A DNA stretch of 19,233 nt from Rhodoferax sp. (lineage in GTDB: Bacteria; Pseudomonadota; Gammaproteobacteria; Burkholderiales; Burkholderiaceae): assembly GCA_020048295.1 (NCBI GenBank), contig JAIFMT010000173.1, forward strand, positions 1 through 19,233, in the 5' to 3' direction. The translations under genes were made by a program, and so were the position numbers. A model generated the notes under the pieces. The model saw nothing but the letters and a program-made list of their open reading frames with translations. It made no database searches and had not been told where the DNA came from. This document shows positions 7,620 through 15,885 of the stretch, in pieces; positions within the stretch are counted from its first letter, which is position 1, and the number at the start of each line of letters is the position of its first letter.

Positions 7620-8920
7620 GGGCAGTTGCGCACCCGAAATTCAACCCGGCGGTCCAGTGCGTCGCGCAGGTCATCGGTGCCGGTGCCGATCAGGTTTTCA
7701 CGAAAACCCATCCCCACGGATTGCAGTCGCCCCACCAATGCCGGCGCCGCCGCCTCCAGCTTGCGCTGCATGCTTGCAGCACGCGACAGCGACAAACGCT
7801 CGTTGACCTGCTCTGACCCGGTACGGCTGGAGTGCCCCAGCACCGTCACGCAGTGCGACGAGCTGGCAATTTCCTTGGCCAGCACGCGCAGCCACATGTC
7901 ATATGGAGCGCTGATTTTGGGGTCGTCCAGAAACTCGGTGGTGGCGGGTTTGAACAAGAATTTGAACGACAGGCTGTTGGTGCTCAGGCCCAGTGCCACG
8001 ATGCTGCCAAAGGCCTGCTCGGCCTGCTCCGTGCGTCCCAGCTGCTTGTTGGTCAGGTACAAGCCGTTGAACACCCGCAGTTGTTTGCCGTCGGGCCGCG
8101 CTACTGCTGCTTCATAAAGTTGCAGCGACTGATCAAACTGCCCGGCATCGTAAAGGCGCGCACCCTCGCCAATCAGCGCGGACACCGTCAGGCTCGCCAC
8201 ATAGACGGCATCGGCTTCTGCCCCGGCACGGGCTTGCGCGGTGCGAATCTGGCCCTCGACGATGCGGTCACGCACCAGCGACGGACTGTCCTGGTAGAAG
8301 CTGGTGGGCGTTGCATCCACGCCGGCCGCTGTGGCGTTGGCGCCAGCCTGCGCCAGCACAAAACCAGAGCGCAGATCGGTCAGCGACAAATTGATGCGGT
8401 AGCGTACCTGCCCCTGGGCTGCCTGCTTGTCCATGGGGGACAGCGTGGCGGCCAGCAAGTAGCGCTCGGTGGTCAAGCCTTTTCCGGGCTGCATGGCGGA
8501 CGGCAGTGCGATCACCTCGAACTGCGGAAACTTGGCCTGGGCGCGCAGTAGCAAGCGCGAATCAAGAAAACGCGTGGCAGCGGTTTGCTGCGCCGACTGA
8601 CTGTCCACTGCCACATCGACCACAAATTTGCTGCGCGGCGGCGGCTTGTCTTTCTGCAACACCGACTCCACCAGCGATTTCTCCGGGGGCTTGAAGTCGG
8701 GCAGTCGCTGCGCTTGCGACAGCAGGTCATCCACCGCGAAATCAATGGCGGAATCAAACGCCACCGCTGCCGTGGGCGCCTCCAGTCGCTGCGGTGGGGG
8801 TGGCGGTGCGGCACAGGCGACCAGCAACAGCGTCAAACCCACCAACGCGGCGGCTCGGCCGCTCCAGTGCTGGCGTGGGAAGGCATGGCAGGACAGGAAA
8901 GTTAAAGCGTTCATTGACAT
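7616..8920 (-). CDS. OmpA-like lipoprotein with TPR-like region
   Basis: This is a predicted lipoprotein of 434 residues. A hydrophobic stretch ends in LLLVAC, with Cys36 as the lipidation site, followed by a Pro-rich tether. Residues 95-235 have alternating strands (YRINLSLTDLRSG) that recall CsgG/LpoB-like folds, an inference only. Residues 250-310 look like tetratricopeptide helices. The C-terminus (about 325-434) is OmpA-like, with VLGHSSRTGSEQVNERLSLSRA and a final DRRVEFRV; the Asp of the usual GHTD is Ser, while the Arg pair remains, so peptidoglycan binding is possible but uncertain. Two ATGs compete: 8920 and 8914. The second makes an ATGA overlap with the preceding stop. It is the periplasmic partner in an operon otherwise devoted to c-di-GMP control. 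Confidence 0.8.
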   Translation of the reverse strand: MSMNALTFLSCHAFPRQHWSGRAAALVGLTLLLVACAAPPPPPQRLEAPTAAVAFDSAIDFAVDDLLSQAQRLPDFKPPEKSLVESVLQKDKPPPRSKFVVDVAVDSQSAQQTAATRFLDSRLLLRAQAKFPQFEVIALPSAMQPGKGLTTERYLLAATLSPMDKQAAQGQVRYRINLSLTDLRSGFVLAQAGANATAAGVDATPTSFYQDSPSLVRDRIVEGQIRTAQARAGAEADAVYVASLTVSALIGEGARLYDAGQFDQSLQLYEAAVARPDGKQLRVFNGLYLTNKQLGRTEQAEQAFGSIVALGLSTNSLSFKFLFKPATTEFLDDPKISAPYDMWLRVLAKEIASSSHCVTVLGHSSRTGSEQVNERLSLSRAASMQRKLEAAAPALVGRLQSVGMGFRENLIGTGTDDLRDALDRRVEFRVRNCP

Positions 8921-9660
8921 TTGGACACCATTTCGTGTTGCTCTTGCGGGGTCATGGGCTCACCGGCGCCTACTTTTTCAAGTAGTCGGGCGCACCGGGC
9001 ACTGAATATATTCCTTTTTGCCGGCCGCTCTGGCGCATCAGGCGCAGCCTGTGGTGTTGGCATGACGCCGGGCGACACGATTCTGCCCGGTCCAACCGGT
9101 CTCATAGGGGCAAGCCGATGCGGTCTGATGGCGGGCAGTGGTCGGATTTCACGGATATTTTCGGCTGGCTCAGGCTGGCTTTGCATCCCGTCGGCTGCCC
9201 GTGGCGCGGCCAGCCTCGCTGGGGCCGCTGGCTTGGCGGTGGGCAACGCGGTTGCTGCTGCCAAGGGTGCCGTGACCAAAGCCGGCACCGAAGCGCCAGA
9301 CACTGGCGCGCTTATCGTGGGCTGCGGCATGGACGGGGCCGATGTCGCAACCGGCAGGTCTGGCAACGCGGCAGCGGCGGGTGGCGCGGATGCAGGTGGC
9401 GCCACTGGTGGTGTTGAATGGGTGTCAGGCGGCATCGCCTCGGGTGGGGGCACGGGCGGCACCAGGACACTCAGCAGCAACAAGCCCACCCCAGCACCCA
9501 TCAGCAACAGCGTGAGCGCGCGGGAACGCAATAGGCCAGACAGGCCAGGAATACGCAGCGCCATCGCATGCCCGGCATCACTGTGAAACCACAACGACAG
9601 CAGCCCGATGGCGACAGCGATCAACAACAGTCCCAGGCCCAACGATTCAAGCAGGTGCAT
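8911..9660 (-). CDS. Two-helix membrane protein with Pro/Ala arm and Cys-bounded tail
   Basis: I do not recognise this 249-residue protein. Residues 4-25 and 47-68 are strongly hydrophobic and should span the inner membrane. From 69 to about 214 the chain is rich in Pro and Ala with Arg-Pro pairs, like an extended periplasmic or cell-wall-spanning arm (compare TonB or FtsN linkers). The last 35 residues form a small conserved-looking unit between two cysteines: C223 in FSARCARLLEKVG, then GEPMTPQEQHEMVSKC ending with C248. A disulphide is possible if this part is outside the cytoplasm. It is the first gene of the operon, and its stop codon overlaps the start of the OmpA-like lipoprotein gene, so the two products probably act together in the envelope. 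No clear Shine-Dalgarno precedes the ATG. Confidence 0.7.
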   Translation of the reverse strand: MHLLESLGLGLLLIAVAIGLLSLWFHSDAGHAMALRIPGLSGLLRSRALTLLLMGAGVGLLLLSVLVPPVPPPEAMPPDTHSTPPVAPPASAPPAAAALPDLPVATSAPSMPQPTISAPVSGASVPALVTAPLAAATALPTAKPAAPARLAAPRAADGMQSQPEPAENIREIRPLPAIRPHRLAPMRPVGPGRIVSPGVMPTPQAAPDAPERPAKRNIFSARCARLLEKVGAGEPMTPQEQHEMVSKCQ

Positions 9661-9680
9661 AGGGGTCAGGCAAGGTGCCT

Positions 9681-9698
9681 GTTGCCAAACGAGGCAAC
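9681..9698. repeat. Short inverted repeat in the leader of the envelope/c-di-GMP operon
   Basis: GTTGCC and GGCAAC flank a six-base loop, 21 bp upstream of the first start codon of the operon (9660). It could be an operator or an mRNA hairpin near the ribosome site. With only 6 bp per arm, chance cannot be excluded. The rest of 9661-9816 shows no clear promoter boxes. Confidence 0.25.
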
Positions 9699-9816
9699 CC
9701 GCATGGCGCAGGGGCGGATGTCGAGGAAGGGCAGGTGCATTGAACTAAAACCTTGTCAGAAGACCGATGTCGCTGAATTTTAGGCGCGGCCACGTTGTTG
9801 CCCGTGCCGCAGGGCA

Positions 9817-11526
9817 CTACGCCGCAAAATGCCCGAGCGTGAACGCTTCTTCGAAGATCGAGTAGCCAGCCCAGTCGCTGTGGGCAAACGTCAGTCGTTC
9901 GTGCTGGCGCCTGGGTTGATATGGATAATGTAGCTTTCCACGCTTATGGGGTAAGGGCTGGAGGCCAATTTGGCTGTTATTTCCTGGCACCGGTATGGGC
10001 ATCGCGTGGCCATAGCGGGTGATGTCGATGCGCGTCACCTTGGCGGCCAGGTCCGGGTGCGGTAGCGCCAGTTCGGCCAGCAGCGCAGCGCACTGGGTAC
10101 GCCAGGGTTGCGCCAGCAACCAGCGTCTGCCGGCCTGGCCAGCGGGGCTGTGGGCCGTGCCTGGGTCGGTGGCCATGTCACCGAGGGCGCGGTAGTAGGT
10201 CAGCACGGTGGCCCCCGGCACGCTTTGCAGACGCTGGTGGCTGGCATCCACGTAGCCCAGGCCAGAGCGGGTTGGCGTGTCGCTGTAGATCACGTTGTCC
10301 CAGCTGGGTGCGGCACCGGGGCGATCGTGCAGTGCCTCGCCCAACTGGATGTTGGCCACCAGCCAGGGCGCGTACAGCGTTTGTTGCGCGGCTTGCTTGA
10401 GCCAGTCGGGTGGGCGCTCGACCACCTTGGCGGCCACGAAGATGGGCAAGGCAACAATGGCCCGGCGCGCTTGCCAGCGTTCAACGCGTTGCGTACTGAT
10501 GTTGAACGCATCAACTTCCACCCCATGTTTGGCATTCGCCACCCGCAGCACCACGCAGCCGCAGTGCAGCCGCGCGCCCAGCGGGGCGGCCAGGCGGCGC
10601 GTCAGCCAGGCGTTGCCCTCGGGCCAGGTCAGCAGTGGGTCGCGCTCGGCGGTTTCCATCCCTGGTGCCGAAAACCCGTGCCGGCTGGCAAAGTAGTGCA
10701 TGCCGGCCCACGCCGACACCGTGGCCAAGCCCGCGCCATAGTCATCGCGGCAGCAGTAGTCCAGATACCAGTGCAACTGCCGGTCGGTGCAGCCGTTGTG
10801 CCTCAGGTAGCTTTCAAATGTCATAGCTGTCAGCGCAATCTGGATGGGGGCTAGAGGCCTTTTTTGTGCCGGAATCACCCAGTCCGCCTGGGTTTGCAGC
10901 TGCGCCACCAGCGCGGCAAATTTCTGGTATTGCGCCAGTGTGGCCGGCCCCACCCCGTTGATCGGCAGCAAGCCGTCTTGCCAGTCACCGTTGAAAAACA
11001 GCCGTTCCTGCGGGCTGTGGCACAGGTGGCGCTCGTCATACGTCCAGCGCCCGGCCACGCGCTGGCGCAGGCCAAATTCTTCCAGCAGGTCTTGCACCTC
11101 GGGGGCATCGTCGCTGGGCAAGGGCAGGTAGTGCGCCCCCAGTGGGCAGGCCAGCCCACCCAGCACCCCCGCCCGGCTGTTACCACCGGCCTCGTCTTCG
11201 AGGTCGAGCAGGGCAAAGTCTTCGATGCCCTGTTGCCGCAGGGCGCGCGCTGCTGCCAGCCCGGCCACGCCGCCGCCGGCAATCAGCACCTGGGTTTGCC
11301 GGGTGATGGCCGGTGCCGGCCAGCTTCGGGCGGTCTGCAGCAGGTGGCCCCGGCTGTCGTCAATGCCGTTGAAGCCCCCGGCGATGTGCGCCAGCGGGTC
11401 GCGCGGCTGGCAGCCCACAGTGGCCAACGCTGCCCCCAGGCCCGATAGCAGCACGTTGCGGCGCGCCCATGCCGGGCCGGTGCAGGCATCCGGTGCCTTG
11501 GGTGGGACGGCTGCGCTGGCGGGCAT
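9817..11526 (-). CDS. FAD-dependent oxidoreductase, Tat-type lipoprotein
   Basis: This 569-residue flavoprotein is of the amine-oxidase/phytoene-desaturase type. The dinucleotide-binding motif is VLIAGGGVAGLAAARAL (80-96), followed by an acidic end of the second strand (LLDLED) and GGNS. The N-terminus carries ARRNVLLSGLGAALATVGC, a twin-arginine motif (R22-R23), a hydrophobic stretch and a lipobox Cys39. Export of the folded protein by Tat and lipid anchoring in the periplasm is therefore likely, fitting a cofactor-loaded enzyme. The substrate is not evident. FAD enzymes of this kind are sometimes found near polyamine genes, and speD lies 6 kb away, but that link is speculative. Residues 220-240 are encoded by a repeat-like segment (10807-10866). 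The gene lies 41 bp after greB on the same strand. Confidence 0.82.
   Translation of the reverse strand: MPASAAVPPKAPDACTGPAWARRNVLLSGLGAALATVGCQPRDPLAHIAGGFNGIDDSRGHLLQTARSWPAPAITRQTQVLIAGGGVAGLAAARALRQQGIEDFALLDLEDEAGGNSRAGVLGGLACPLGAHYLPLPSDDAPEVQDLLEEFGLRQRVAGRWTYDERHLCHSPQERLFFNGDWQDGLLPINGVGPATLAQYQKFAALVAQLQTQADWVIPAQKRPLAPIQIALTAMTFESYLRHNGCTDRQLHWYLDYCCRDDYGAGLATVSAWAGMHYFASRHGFSAPGMETAERDPLLTWPEGNAWLTRRLAAPLGARLHCGCVVLRVANAKHGVEVDAFNISTQRVERWQARRAIVALPIFVAAKVVERPPDWLKQAAQQTLYAPWLVANIQLGEALHDRPGAAPSWDNVIYSDTPTRSGLGYVDASHQRLQSVPGATVLTYYRALGDMATDPGTAHSPAGQAGRRWLLAQPWRTQCAALLAELALPHPDLAAKVTRIDITRYGHAMPIPVPGNNSQIGLQPLPHKRGKLHYPYQPRRQHERLTFAHSDWAGYSIFEEAFTLGHFAA
10807..10866 (-). repeat. 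Repeat-like segment embedded in the oxidoreductase gene
   Basis: On the minus strand this stretch contains GGCCTCTAGCCCCCATC, then GCGCTGACAGCTATGACA and TTTGAAAGCTACC. It shares the pattern GCGCT-3-AGCTA ... TTGA-AGC with the segment at 17318-17347 in prmB. From memory, similar short elements (AAGCGCTAGCAGCTAT with a GGCCTCTAG arm) are frequent in Comamonadaceae genomes. The reading frame of the host gene passes through without interruption. Confidence 0.45.
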
Positions 11527-11567
11527 CCGGGTGCGGGTTTGGGGCAGGGCAGGGGTGAGCGCAGGCT

Positions 11568-12131
11568 TCAGGCAGCCGTCGGATTGGGGTAGCGCACGCG
11601 CAGCACCTCAATCTCTTGCACGCGCTCTGGCATGACCAGCTTGAGCACATCGCCTTCAAAACTTTTCAGCAAGGTGCGCGCGATGGGCGACACCCAGCTG
11701 ACCTCGCCGGCGGCGCTGTTGGCTTCGTCGATGCCAACAATCCTGACCGTGCGCTCCAGCCCCTGGTCATCGGCATAGGTCACGCTGGCACCAAAAAATA
11801 CCTGGGTGTGGCCAAAATGCAGCGCCGGGTCGGCCACCACGGCAATCTCCAGGCGCTTGATCAGGAAGCGGATGCGCCGGTCGATCTCGCGCAGGCGCTT
11901 TTTGCCGTACAAATAGTCGCCGTTTTCAGAGCGGTCGCCGTTGCTGGCGGCCCAATACACTGCTTCGACGATGCGGGGACGTTCGTTTTCCACCAGTTCC
12001 TTGAGCTCGGCGCGCAGCGTGGCAAAGCCTTGTGGCGTGATGTAGTTTTTGCCACCGGCGGGCAACGCGGGCAGTTGCAGCTCGTCGTCATCGTCGCCGC
12101 TATCCGGTTCTTTGGTAAAAGCCTTGTTCAT
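11568..12131 (-). CDS. greB: Transcription elongation factor GreB
   Basis: GreB enters the secondary channel of backtracked RNA polymerase and stimulates cleavage of the extruded RNA. The protein has 187 residues. The N-terminal coiled coil has the acidic tip NGDRSENGDY, with D66 and E69 the equivalents of GreA D41 and E44, and YLYGKKRLREIDRRIRFL after it separates GreB from GreA. The C-terminal FKBP-like domain includes VSWVSPIARTLLKSFEGD. An acidic, low-complexity leader (SGDDDDELQLPALPAGGKNYIT) is typical of betaproteobacterial GreB. The ATG at 12131 gives MNKAFTKE, the usual family start; a TTG ten codons upstream is possible but not conserved. No strong ribosome site is seen. Confidence 0.95.
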   Translation of the reverse strand: MNKAFTKEPDSGDDDDELQLPALPAGGKNYITPQGFATLRAELKELVENERPRIVEAVYWAASNGDRSENGDYLYGKKRLREIDRRIRFLIKRLEIAVVADPALHFGHTQVFFGASVTYADDQGLERTVRIVGIDEANSAAGEVSWVSPIARTLLKSFEGDVLKLVMPERVQEIEVLRVRYPNPTAA

Positions 12132-12177
12132 GGGGCATCGTACAAAAAACCGCTGCCGCAAGGCAAGCGATCAGCAC

Positions 12178-13395
12178 TCATTTGGGAATCAGCTTGAGCA
12201 TCAGCTCAATGTTCAAGTTGACGCGCACGGTGGTGGCGGTCAGGGTGGATTGCACGGCAAAGTCGGGCTTGGCGGTGTCGCGCAGGCGCGGCTCGGCAAT
12301 CGGCTCGTCGTTGCGGTTGAGCACACTGGCCACCCAGGGTTCGGCGGGTTTGACGCCGCGGCGCATCACCACCGCCGTTTCGCCATTGGCGAGCTTGACA
12401 AAGGTGCCCGGCGGACTCAGCCCCAGCACCTTGACCAGTGCCGTGCCGACCTCGTCGTGTCGGGCGTCACCCGCTTGCACCACCACGGCGCGTACCGAAT
12501 CTCGCGCGGTGCGGCCGGCGCGCGACTTGCGCGGGCTCATGGCGGCGCTGTAGCGGTCCACGGTTTGCAGGATTTTGGCCATGCGCTTGACCGCCGGCCA
12601 GCTCGTCACATCGTCGGGCCCGGTAATGGCGGCATGGTGCATGGCCACCACCATCAGCCAGGTAGCGTCGGTCACACCGGCTTGCTCCAGCATCTTGCGC
12701 CCGCTGGCCGCATGGGTGTCGATCAGCTGGCGCTGGCCGGGGCTGGGGGCCTGCTTTTGCACCGCCAGCATGTCCTGCAGGCGCGTCATGGCCACATTCA
12801 TCGTCAATGCCGCACACACCAGACTGCTGCGCTGCGCATCAGACAGCGCAAATGGCTCGGCCAGCAAGCTCGCCAGTGTTGCGCACAGCAGCGAATGCAT
12901 CACGCTGTAGCCGCCAAAATGCGTCACCGCACGGTTGAATAACAAAAACTGCGAGGCACTGGCATCCTCTGCCAGCAGTTGCCTGATCTGCCGCTCCAGC
13001 AAGCCAATGCGGTTGGCAAAATCTTCGGTAGTCTCGACACTGGCCAGCAAGCCGCCCAGTTTGGACTCCACATCGCCCCAGCGCTGCGCCAGGTTGCCGC
13101 TCTGCTTGTCCTCAACATGGCCCGCTTTTTTGAGGTTGAGGTACTTGGTAAAGTCCTTGATCGGCGCGCCGGCGTGATCGAGTGCCGTCAAACTCGACAT
13201 CACGGCACGCACGCCGCCGCCAGTCTGGTCGATATCGACAAAGATGCGCTGGCGACTCTTGATGGCATCGAGCTGCTGCTGCGTCTCGATCTTGTGCGCT
13301 TTGGTCAGCAGCACCAGGCCGCTGGCATCGCGCAAGGTGAATTCCAGCGACATGCCCAGGAACAGTTCGTCCTTTGGAATTTCAATCAGTTCCAT
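12178..13395 (-). CDS. Degenerate HD-GYP domain protein
   Basis: The protein has 405 residues. Residues 1-60 resemble the N-terminal module found before HD-GYP domains (MELIEIPKDELFLGM ... IFVDID). The region 160-300 follows the HD-GYP plan: H167 in VMHSLLCATLASLLAE, H228 in LIDTHAASGRKML, H253/H254 in VVAMHH, and D280 in ILQTVDRYSAAMSPR. The defining HD pair is replaced by Met-Asn (199-200), and no GYP follows the HH. Hydrolysis of c-di-GMP is therefore unlikely; binding or protein contact remains possible. There is no membrane segment. It ends 47 bp upstream of greB on the same strand, so the two may share a transcript, and it is divergent from dapC. Confidence 0.72.
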   Translation of the reverse strand: MELIEIPKDELFLGMSLEFTLRDASGLVLLTKAHKIETQQQLDAIKSRQRIFVDIDQTGGGVRAVMSSLTALDHAGAPIKDFTKYLNLKKAGHVEDKQSGNLAQRWGDVESKLGGLLASVETTEDFANRIGLLERQIRQLLAEDASASQFLLFNRAVTHFGGYSVMHSLLCATLASLLAEPFALSDAQRSSLVCAALTMNVAMTRLQDMLAVQKQAPSPGQRQLIDTHAASGRKMLEQAGVTDATWLMVVAMHHAAITGPDDVTSWPAVKRMAKILQTVDRYSAAMSPRKSRAGRTARDSVRAVVVQAGDARHDEVGTALVKVLGLSPPGTFVKLANGETAVVMRRGVKPAEPWVASVLNRNDEPIAEPRLRDTAKPDFAVQSTLTATTVRVNLNIELMLKLIPK

Positions 13396-13743
13396 GGCAC
13401 AGCGTCAGATTTTTCAATAGCGTCAAACATAAGCGGTTGGCTCGCGAGTTTAGCCGCCGGCAGGACATTTCCCAACACGGCGCGGCCGATCCGCGCAGCA
13501 CAGGGTGCGATCCAAACGGAGGTGTTGCTGCAAAAGGTGAGATTTTTGGCACCCAGTTTCTTGCCATTGCTGGCCTGATCAGTCGCAGGCATGCTGAGGC
13601 GTGCGTTTCGCGCGTGCTTTTACCCCGAAACCGCATGCGCATGACCTAGTCGCCGTGCCGGGTGGAAACTGAAGCATGGGTTTCGAGAGACACCACACCC
13701 GCTTGAATCGCACCCCGCAGCACCTCCCCGATAATCGCCCGCC
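13396..13743. other. 348-bp divergent intergenic region (HD-GYP-like / dapC)
   Basis: This stretch must hold the promoters of the minus-strand HD-GYP-like gene and of dapC. I see no convincing -35/-10 pair, hairpin terminator or RNA gene. A 68-codon open frame on the minus strand (13386-13592) ends by overlapping the start of the HD-GYP-like gene, but it has no ribosome site or recognisable homology. Confidence 0.6.
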
Positions 13744-14970
13744 ATGAATCCGTTACTGCCCCTGCTTCAGCCCTACCCGTTTGAACGTCTGCGCCAACTG
13801 CTCGCCGATGTCACGCCCAGCCCCGCCGACACACCCATCAGCCTGGGTCTGGGTGAGCCCAAACACGCCACGCCAGCGCTGATCGGGCAAGCCATGCTGG
13901 CCGCCGTTAACCGCAGCCCCAGCGGCCTGAGCGGCTACCCGGCCACCGCCGGTGAACTCGCCTTGCGCCAGGCGTTTGTCGATTGGCTGGCGCGGCGCTA
14001 TGGCCTGGCGGTCAACCCCGCCACCCAGGTGCTGCCGATCCTGGGCTCGCGCGAGGCGTTGTTTGCCTTGACGCAAACCGTGGTGGACCGCAGCGCCAGC
14101 GTCAATGGCAACAAGCCACTGGTGCTCAGCCCCAACCCGTTCTACCAAATTTATGAAGGCGCGGCGCTGCTGGCTGGCGCCGAGCCATATTTTGTGGCGT
14201 GCGACCCTGCGCGCAACTTTGCCCCCGACTGGGACAGCGTGCCTGCCGACGTGTGGGCGCGCACCCAACTGCTGTTTGTCTGCTCCCCCGGCAACCCCAC
14301 CGGGGCCGTGATGCCCCTGAGCGAATGGCAAAAGCTGTTTGCCCTGAGCGACCGGCACGGCTTTGTGATTGCCTCTGACGAGTGCTACAGCGAGATTTAT
14401 TTTCGCGACACGCCGCCGCTGGGCGGCATGCAAGCCGCCGCGCAACTGGGCCGGCCTGACTTCAAAAACCTGATCTCACTCACCAGCCTGTCCAAACGCA
14501 GCAGCGTGCCGGGCATGCGCAGCGGTTTCGTGGCGGGTGACGCAGACATCTTGAAGCAGTTTTTGCTCTACCGCACTTACCACGGTAGCGCCATGAGCCC
14601 GGTGGTGCAGGCCGCCAGCATTGCCGCCTGGAGTGACGAGGCGCACGTGCAGGAAAATCGCGCGCTGTACCAGGCCAAGTTTGCCCAGGTGATGCCGCTG
14701 CTGGCCGACGTGCTGGATGTGGCACTGCCCGATGCCGGCTTTTACCTGTGGGCCGATGTGGCTGGAGACGACGTGGCCTTTGCCCGCGCGCTGTACGCCG
14801 CGTGCAACGTGACGGTGCTGCCGGGCTCCTACCTGGCGCGCCATGCGCACGGTCACAACCCCGGCAGCGGACGTATCCGCATGGCACTGGTGGCCGACAC
14901 CGCCGAGTGCGTGGAGGCGGCGCGGCGCATTCGCACCTTTGTGCTGGGTCGCAGCGCCACCGAACATTGA
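13744..14970 (+). CDS. dapC: Succinyldiaminopimelate transaminase
   Basis: This PLP-dependent class I/II aminotransferase of 408 residues belongs to the succinylase branch of lysine and meso-diaminopimelate synthesis. It transfers an amino group from glutamate to N-succinyl-2-amino-6-ketopimelate. The PLP lysine is K251 in LTSLSKRSSVPGMRSGF. Other cofactor residues are N184 in SPGNPTGAV, and D212 and Y215 in SDECYSEIYF. An Arg in GRIRMAL (377 or 379) should bind the substrate carboxylate. The N-terminal LGLGEPKHATP is typical of betaproteobacterial DapC rather than ArgD-type enzymes. dapD follows after 63 bp, which supports the assignment. The ATG at 13744 fits the family start MNPLLPLLQPYPFERLRQL. 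Confidence 0.92.
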   Translation: MNPLLPLLQPYPFERLRQLLADVTPSPADTPISLGLGEPKHATPALIGQAMLAAVNRSPSGLSGYPATAGELALRQAFVDWLARRYGLAVNPATQVLPILGSREALFALTQTVVDRSASVNGNKPLVLSPNPFYQIYEGAALLAGAEPYFVACDPARNFAPDWDSVPADVWARTQLLFVCSPGNPTGAVMPLSEWQKLFALSDRHGFVIASDECYSEIYFRDTPPLGGMQAAAQLGRPDFKNLISLTSLSKRSSVPGMRSGFVAGDADILKQFLLYRTYHGSAMSPVVQAASIAAWSDEAHVQENRALYQAKFAQVMPLLADVLDVALPDAGFYLWADVAGDDVAFARALYAACNVTVLPGSYLARHAHGHNPGSGRIRMALVADTAECVEAARRIRTFVLGRSATEH

Positions 14971-15033
14971 TGCCGTCTTGGCCGCCAGCCTGTTTATCAT
15001 TGCCCCCAAACAACTTTTAGCGAGACACCCAGC

Positions 15034-15858
15034 ATGACCCAACAATTGCAAACCATTCTTGATGCCGCGTGGGAAGACCGCGCCAACCTGACGGCCAGCA
15101 CCGCGCCCAAAGAGCTGCTCGATGCCATCGAGCACGTGATTCACCAGCTCAACACTGGCGCGTTGCGGGTGGCCACGCGTGAGTCGGTGGGTGTCTGGAC
15201 CACCCATCAGTGGATCAAAAAAGCCGTGCTGCTGAGTTTTCGCCTGAAGGACAACGAACTCATGCGCGCCGGCGACCTGGGCTTTTACGACAAGGTGCCC
15301 ACCAAGTTTGCCCAGCTCGACGAAGCCGGCATGAAAGCCACCGGTGTGCGCGTGGTGCCGCCGGCCGTAGCGCGCCGGGGCAGCTACCTGGCACGCGGCA
15401 CGATTCTGATGCCGTCGTTTGTCAACATTGGCGCGTATGTCGATGAAGGCAGCATGGTCGATACCTGGGCGGCGGTGGGCTCGTGCGCACAGATTGGCAA
15501 GAACGTGCACTTGAGCGGCGGTGTCGGCATTGGCGGCGTGCTCGAACCCATGCAGGCCAACCCGACCATCATCGAGGACAACTGCTTTATCGGGGCCCGC
15601 TCGGAGGTGGTGGAAGGGGTCATCGTGGAAGAAAACTCGGTGCTGTCGATGGGTGTCTATATTGGCCAGAGCACGCCGATCTACGACCGCATCACCGGCG
15701 CTGTGACCTATGGCCGCGTGCCCGCCGGCTCGGTGGTGATCAGTGGCACGCTGCCCAAGGAAGGCGGTAAATACAGCCTGTACGCGGCCATCATCGTCAA
15801 GCACGTCGATGCCCAAACCCGCGCCAAGACCAGTTTGAACGATCTGCTGCGCGACTGA
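15034..15858 (+). CDS. dapD: Tetrahydrodipicolinate N-succinyltransferase
   Basis: DapD uses succinyl-CoA to acylate 2,3,4,5-tetrahydrodipicolinate, committing the pathway to the succinylated intermediates that DapC aminates. The 274-residue length equals that of the E. coli enzyme. The N-terminal helical domain ([15 protein letters not shown]) is followed by a left-handed beta helix of hexapeptide repeats from about 115 to 230, visible as [35 protein letters not shown] and [18 protein letters not shown]. The C-terminal part includes [14 protein letters not shown]. The protein should be a cytosolic trimer. It most likely shares a transcript with dapC. All expected blocks are present. Confidence 0.97.
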   Translation: MTQQLQTILDAAWEDRANLTASTAPKELLDAIEHVIHQLNTGALRVATRESVGVWTTHQWIKKAVLLSFRLKDNELMRAGDLGFYDKVPTKFAQLDEAGMKATGVRVVPPAVARRGSYLARGTILMPSFVNIGAYVDEGSMVDTWAAVGSCAQIGKNVHLSGGVGIGGVLEPMQANPTIIEDNCFIGARSEVVEGVIVEENSVLSMGVYIGQSTPIYDRITGAVTYGRVPAGSVVISGTLPKEGGKYSLYAAIIVKHVDAQTRAKTSLNDLLRD

Positions 15859-15885
15859 TTACGTCCATAGAAAGGCAGGCATCCC

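Noticed and set aside
9797..9816. GTGCC-CTGC-GGCAC hairpin after the oxidoreductase gene
   Set aside because: Only five pairs and no T-run on the minus strand; GC-rich DNA gives many such stems.
13386..13592. A 68-codon minus-strand frame overlapping the start of the HD-GYP-like gene
   Set aside because: The overlap is suggestive of coupling, but there is no ribosome site or recognisable similarity, so I leave it as possible but unsupported.
14476..15816. A 446-codon open frame on the minus strand
   Set aside because: It is antisense to dapC and dapD, which are both certain. The translation is rich in His, Gly and Ala with no domain signature.
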